This document shows, piece after piece, positions 6,241-8,886 of a DNA stretch of 8,886 nt. The stretch lies in NCBI GenBank assembly GCA_016937075.1, contig JAFGWQ010000140.1, positions 1 to 8,886 on the forward strand, written 5' to 3'. The DNA comes from Campylobacterales bacterium (GTDB lineage: Bacteria; Campylobacterota; Campylobacteria; Campylobacterales; Sulfurovaceae). Positions within the stretch are counted from its first letter, which is position 1, and each line of letters opens with the position of its first letter. The position numbers were made by a program, and so were the translations under genes. A model generated the notes under the pieces. That model was not told the origin of the DNA, did no database searches, and saw only the letters and a program-made list of their open reading frames with translations.

Positions 6241-7155
6241 TTGCTAAATCTAAAACTTTTACTACCTACGCCCATAGAGAGTATCTCTATAGATGGGCGT
6301 AGCTTTTATCTCAAACGAGACGATTTTATACATCCTGATTTTTCAGGTAATAAGGCTCGTAAACTTCACTACTTTTTAGCCCATGATTTTCCAAATATAT
6401 CAAAAATAATCTCCTATGGTTCTGCTCAATCAAATGCCATGTATTCATTGTCCGTTTTGGCTCATATAAGAGGTTGGGAGTTTGAGTATTTTGTTGACCA
6501 TATAGCAGACTATCTTAAAGAAAATCCGCATGGAAATTATGCAAATGCCATAAAGAATGGGATTAAAATAATAGAAAATGGAGAAGGGGGAAGGGAGAAG
6601 GGAGAAGGTGACGCCGGTATATTATTTGTAGAAGAGGGTGGAAGACAAGCAGAGGCTAGTTATGGCCTGGAAATTATGGCAAAAGAGATAATCGATTGGC
6701 AAATAGCAAACAATATAAAAAAATTAAATATATTTCTACCATCAGGTACCGGAACGACAGCTCTGTTTTTGCAAAAACATCTATCACTCCTTCACCCTTC
6801 ACCCTTCACCCTTCACCCTAAAGTCTTTACTACTCCTTGTGTCGGTGATAGCCAATACCTCAAAAAACAATTTTTTATGCTTGAAAGCGATGATAAATTT
6901 CATCCGACCATCTTGGAGCCTCAAAAAAAATGGCATTTTAGTAAACTTTATAGTGAACATTATAAAATTTGGCTAAAATTACGTCAACAAACAGGCATAG
7001 AATTTGATATGCTCTATGACCCGATAGGATGGCACGTACTTTTGGCTAATATAGACGATCTTGATGGAGAGATTATGTATATTCATCAAGGAGGAGTTTT
7101 GGGCAACGAAAGTATGCTTCCGCGATATCAGAGAAAATATAAGGATATAGGATGA
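6241..7155 (+). CDS. PLP-dependent enzyme of the ACC deaminase/D-cysteine desulfhydrase family
   Basis: This fold-type II PLP enzyme is predicted to break down an amino acid such as D-cysteine or a related compound. The PLP lysine is K38 in FSGNKARKL, S64 lies in SAQSNAM, and PSGTGTT (167-173) is the phosphate-binding loop. At the two positions reported to separate ACC deaminase (Glu/Leu) from D-cysteine desulfhydrase (Ser/Thr), I read D260 and Q283, so the substrate is open. The TTG start has no clear Shine-Dalgarno. It is chosen because the conserved LPTPIE begins soon after, no ATG or GTG lies upstream, and the frame is closed by TGA at 6205. Two 7-bp repeat arrays encode residues 114-123 and 183-193 in likely surface loops. 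A hairpin covers codons 9-21. The gene starts 5 nt after fba and overlaps hisD by ATGA. Confidence 0.85.
   Translation: MLNLKLLLPTPIESISIDGRSFYLKRDDFIHPDFSGNKARKLHYFLAHDFPNISKIISYGSAQSNAMYSLSVLAHIRGWEFEYFVDHIADYLKENPHGNYANAIKNGIKIIENGEGGREKGEGDAGILFVEEGGRQAEASYGLEIMAKEIIDWQIANNIKKLNIFLPSGTGTTALFLQKHLSLLHPSPFTLHPKVFTTPCVGDSQYLKKQFFMLESDDKFHPTILEPQKKWHFSKLYSEHYKIWLKLRQQTGIEFDMLYDPIGWHVLLANIDDLDGEIMYIHQGGVLGNESMLPRYQRKYKDIG
6266..6302 (+). terminator. Strong hairpin with short T-run inside the start of the PLP-enzyme gene
   Basis: CTACGCCC (6266-6273) pairs with GGGCGTAG (6295-6302), and ATAGAGA (6274-6280) pairs with TCTCTAT (6284-6290) around a GTA loop. This gives 15 base pairs with one 4-nt bulge (6291-6294). 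CTTTTATC follows directly. It lies 31 nt after the fba stop and within codons 9-21 of the next gene, so it could be an attenuator or a processing/stability stem for the fba mRNA. The T-run is short, so complete termination is doubtful. Confidence 0.4.
6581..6608 (+). repeat. Heptanucleotide array GAGAAGG x4 (one variant copy)
   Basis: Four 7-bp units lie head to tail: GAGAAGG (6581-6587), GGGAAGG (6588-6594), GAGAAGG (6595-6601) and GAGAAGG (6602-6608). A degenerate unit (GAAAATG) precedes them. The array lies in frame in the PLP-enzyme gene and encodes a Gly/Glu/Arg/Lys-rich loop (residues 114-123). Because 7 is not a multiple of 3, gain or loss of one unit would frameshift the gene. Confidence 0.85.
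6789..6818 (-). repeat. Heptanucleotide array GTGAAGG x4, inverted relative to the first array
   Basis: On the plus strand this reads CCTTCAC four times exactly, plus two further C. On the minus strand it reads GTGAAGG, which differs by one base from the GAGAAGG unit 180 bp upstream. It encodes residues 183-193 of the PLP enzyme (a Leu/His/Pro/Ser/Phe/Thr stretch) between a helix and the conserved KVFTTPCVGD. The minus strand has four GGG runs separated by TGAA, a canonical G-quadruplex pattern. Confidence 0.88.
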
Positions 7156-8444
7156 AGATAATTCAGAGCAATGATGTAAAGTTTGAAGCAGAGTTTTCTG
7201 AACTTTTGCAACGAGGCAAAATGGATATAGATGGAGTTTCTACTATCGTTTCTAATCTTTTAAAAGATATAAAAAATAATGGCAACCAAGCAGTTAGAGA
7301 GCAGATTGCCAAATTTGACAGATGGACTCCTGCAAAAGATGAAGATTTAAATATATCAGTTGATGATATGAAAAAAGCATATGACAATATAGATGACAAG
7401 CTTAGAGATGCTATGCACTTAGCTTATGATCGTATAGAAGCATACCATCAAAAACTCATGCCTAAAACATGGATGGATGAAGAGCCAAACGGCATTATAC
7501 TCGGGCAAAAAATCACAGCCGTTGATAGAGCAGGACTTTATATACCAGGAGGCAAAGCAGCATATCCAAGTTCATTGCTTATGAATGCGGTTCCTGCTAT
7601 AGTAGCAGGCGTAAAAGAGATTGTAGTATGTACACCGGCTCCTGATAATGAGATAAATGAACTATTGCTTGCTGCTTGTCATTTATGTAAAGTGACCAAA
7701 GTATTCAAAGTAGGCGGTGCTTCTGCAATCGGCGCTATGGCTTACGGGACACAAACTGTACCGAAAGTAGATGTTATCACGGGACCGGGTAATATTTTTG
7801 TTGCCACTGCAAAAAAACTAGTATATGGCGAAGTAAATATAGATATGATAGCCGGACCTAGTGAGATAGGAATACTTGCTGATGAAAGTGCAAGAGCAGA
7901 TTATATAGCCATGGATTTGTTATCTCAAGCAGAACATGACGAGATGGCAAGTTCTATTTTGATAACTACAAGCATGGAATTGGCAAACAATGTAAGTAAT
8001 AAAGTAGAAGAATTTCTAAATACACTTTCTAGAGAACCAATAGCACGTAAATCAATAGACGAAAGAGGTGCTATCATCGTAACATCATCTATGGATGAGG
8101 CGGTAGAACTGATGAATGAGATAGCCCCTGAACATTTGGAGGTTATGACAAGTGATCCTATGAGTTTGCTAGATAACATTCGTCACGCCGGAGCAATTTT
8201 CTTGGGCGAAAATACTCCCGAGCCTATCGGAGATTATATAGCAGGACCAAATCATACCTTGCCTACCGGTGGAACAGCAAAGTTTTATTCACCACTAAGC
8301 GTAGAACATTTCCTCAAGAAATCATCTATCATCTCCATGAGCAAACATGGTATCAATGAGCTTGGAGAAGCATGTGCTCTGATAGCTCATACAGAAGGTT
8401 TGACTGCCCACGAGGAATCTGTAAGGATTCGTCTGAGAGCCTAA
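7152..8444 (+). CDS. hisD: Histidinol dehydrogenase
   Basis: This enzyme catalyses the last two steps of histidine synthesis, L-histidinol to L-histidine, with NAD+ and zinc. At 430 aa it matches the family. Zinc ligands and catalytic residues are in place: Q259 and H262 in SQAEHDE, E327 and H328 in APEHLE, D361 in IGDYIAGPNH, and H420 in TAHEES. NAD- and fold-related blocks DRAGLYIPGG (125-134), GPGNIFVATAKK (211-222) and AGPSEIG (234-240) are typical. The ATG overlaps the upstream TGA (ATGA). AAGGA at 7141-7145, inside the upstream gene, lies six bases before the start. No other his gene is in the window, so the pathway genes appear scattered. Expression probably depends on read-through from fba and the PLP gene. 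Confidence 0.97.
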   Translation: MKIIQSNDVKFEAEFSELLQRGKMDIDGVSTIVSNLLKDIKNNGNQAVREQIAKFDRWTPAKDEDLNISVDDMKKAYDNIDDKLRDAMHLAYDRIEAYHQKLMPKTWMDEEPNGIILGQKITAVDRAGLYIPGGKAAYPSSLLMNAVPAIVAGVKEIVVCTPAPDNEINELLLAACHLCKVTKVFKVGGASAIGAMAYGTQTVPKVDVITGPGNIFVATAKKLVYGEVNIDMIAGPSEIGILADESARADYIAMDLLSQAEHDEMASSILITTSMELANNVSNKVEEFLNTLSREPIARKSIDERGAIIVTSSMDEAVELMNEIAPEHLEVMTSDPMSLLDNIRHAGAIFLGENTPEPIGDYIAGPNHTLPTGGTAKFYSPLSVEHFLKKSSIISMSKHGINELGEACALIAHTEGLTAHEESVRIRLRA

Positions 8445-8476
8445 AACTATAAAAAAAGAGGGGGAGGAGAAAACGT

Positions 8477-8886
8477 ATGAAGTATTTGATATTGATTTTA
8501 TCAATTTTTTTATTTATTAAAGCAGATGAGATATCTCCAAAATATGAGTATCATCTTTTAGAGAATTCGTGTTTAAAAGATCAAAATGCTAATAGTTGTA
8601 TTTCGGTTGGATTTTTAAATGAAACTTTTAATTTAGACAGAACTGAATATATACAAAAAATTCAGCTTAAGTATAGCTTTTTTGACATATTGCCTATAGC
8701 CACGATGAATAAATTTTATAACTTTAGTACAAACTTAAATTTAGAAAATAATCAATTAAAAGCTTTTCAAATGTACGAAAGAGCATGTTTTTATAATAAT
8801 GCAATAGGTTGTACATTAGCAGGCTTTAATACAAAACAAGAAAATCAAAAAGAAGGATTTTTCTTAAGATCGTGCTATGAGTTAAA
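8477..8886 (+). CDS. Exported Cys-rich Sel1/Hcp-like repeat protein, 3' end outside window
   Basis: The visible 136 residues begin with a signal peptide (residues 1-16, cleavage after FIKA) and no lipobox cysteine. The mature part has paired cysteines: C32 and C41, and C104 and C112 with the C-x7-C spacing in AFQMYERACFYNNAIGC. C133 begins a further repeat. That spacing and context resemble the disulfide-stapled Sel1-like repeats of the Helicobacter Hcp proteins, which are helical scaffolds exported to the periplasm or outside. The repeats are degenerate and the first ~90 mature residues match poorly. AGGAG at 8465-8469, seven bases before the ATG, is the best ribosome site in the window, and the gap from hisD is 32 nt. 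G+C drops sharply here (15, 16 and 10 of 60 in the lines starting at 8581, 8641 and 8701). Function is unknown. Confidence 0.65.
   Translation, partial: MKYLILILSIFLFIKADEISPKYEYHLLENSCLKDQNANSCISVGFLNETFNLDRTEYIQKIQLKYSFFDILPIATMNKFYNFSTNLNLENNQLKAFQMYERACFYNNAIGCTLAGFNTKQENQKEGFFLRSCYEL

Noticed and set aside
1..8886. tRNA, rRNA, CRISPR array, insertion sequence, or defence system
   Set aside because: No tRNA-like cloverleaf, regular spaced repeats, transposase or terminal inverted repeats were seen. The only arrays are the two short heptamer tracts inside a gene.

Overview
The window looks like a chromosomal segment of a low-GC Campylobacterota (epsilonproteobacterial) bacterium. The best evidence is the gene order nth (leftward), then a PEB4-like SurA/parvulin chaperone, then class II fba. 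This is the order I know from Campylobacter jejuni (Cj0595c-Cj0596-Cj0597). The HisD, PepD-like and Hcp/Sel1-like products fit the same group. A free-living relative such as the Sulfurimonas/Sulfurovum/Arcobacter groups is plausible, but the genus cannot be fixed from the sequence alone.

Layout, left to right. Positions 1-1673 hold a leftward pair: a 74-aa two-helix membrane protein whose stop overlaps (ATGA) the start of an ABC-F ATPase, which runs off the left edge after 484 codons. A 54-bp gap with a -10 element readable on both strands separates this pair from a rightward M20 dipeptidase gene (pepD-like, 1728-2993). That gene converges on nth (3017-3661, leftward). A 107-bp divergent gap then leads into a rightward series: a PEB4-like parvulin chaperone (3769-4608), a smaller paralogue lacking the parvulin domain (4681-5154), class IIA fructose-bisphosphate aldolase (5168-6235), a PLP enzyme of the ACC deaminase/D-cysteine desulfhydrase family (6241-7155), hisD (7152-8444) and an exported Cys-rich Sel1/Hcp-like protein cut by the right edge (8477-8886).

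How the genes fit together. The two chaperones are predicted to act in the periplasm on outer-membrane protein folding. Fba is central carbon metabolism, probably largely gluconeogenic in this group. HisD makes histidine, the PLP enzyme acts on a small amino-acid-like substrate, and PepD recycles dipeptides. The series is a tightly packed transcription unit (gaps of 13, 5, -4 and 32 nt from the second chaperone onward), not a functional pathway.

The most unusual part is the PLP-enzyme gene. It starts at a TTG with no clear Shine-Dalgarno. It carries a strong hairpin with a short T-run 31 nt after the fba stop. It also contains two heptanucleotide arrays (GAGAAGG-type and, inverted, GTGAAGG-type) embedded in frame in apparent surface loops, where any copy-number change would shift the frame. 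I see no mobile element, CRISPR array, tRNA or rRNA. The strongest leads are these arrays, the hairpin, the parvulin-less paralogue and the symmetric promoter.
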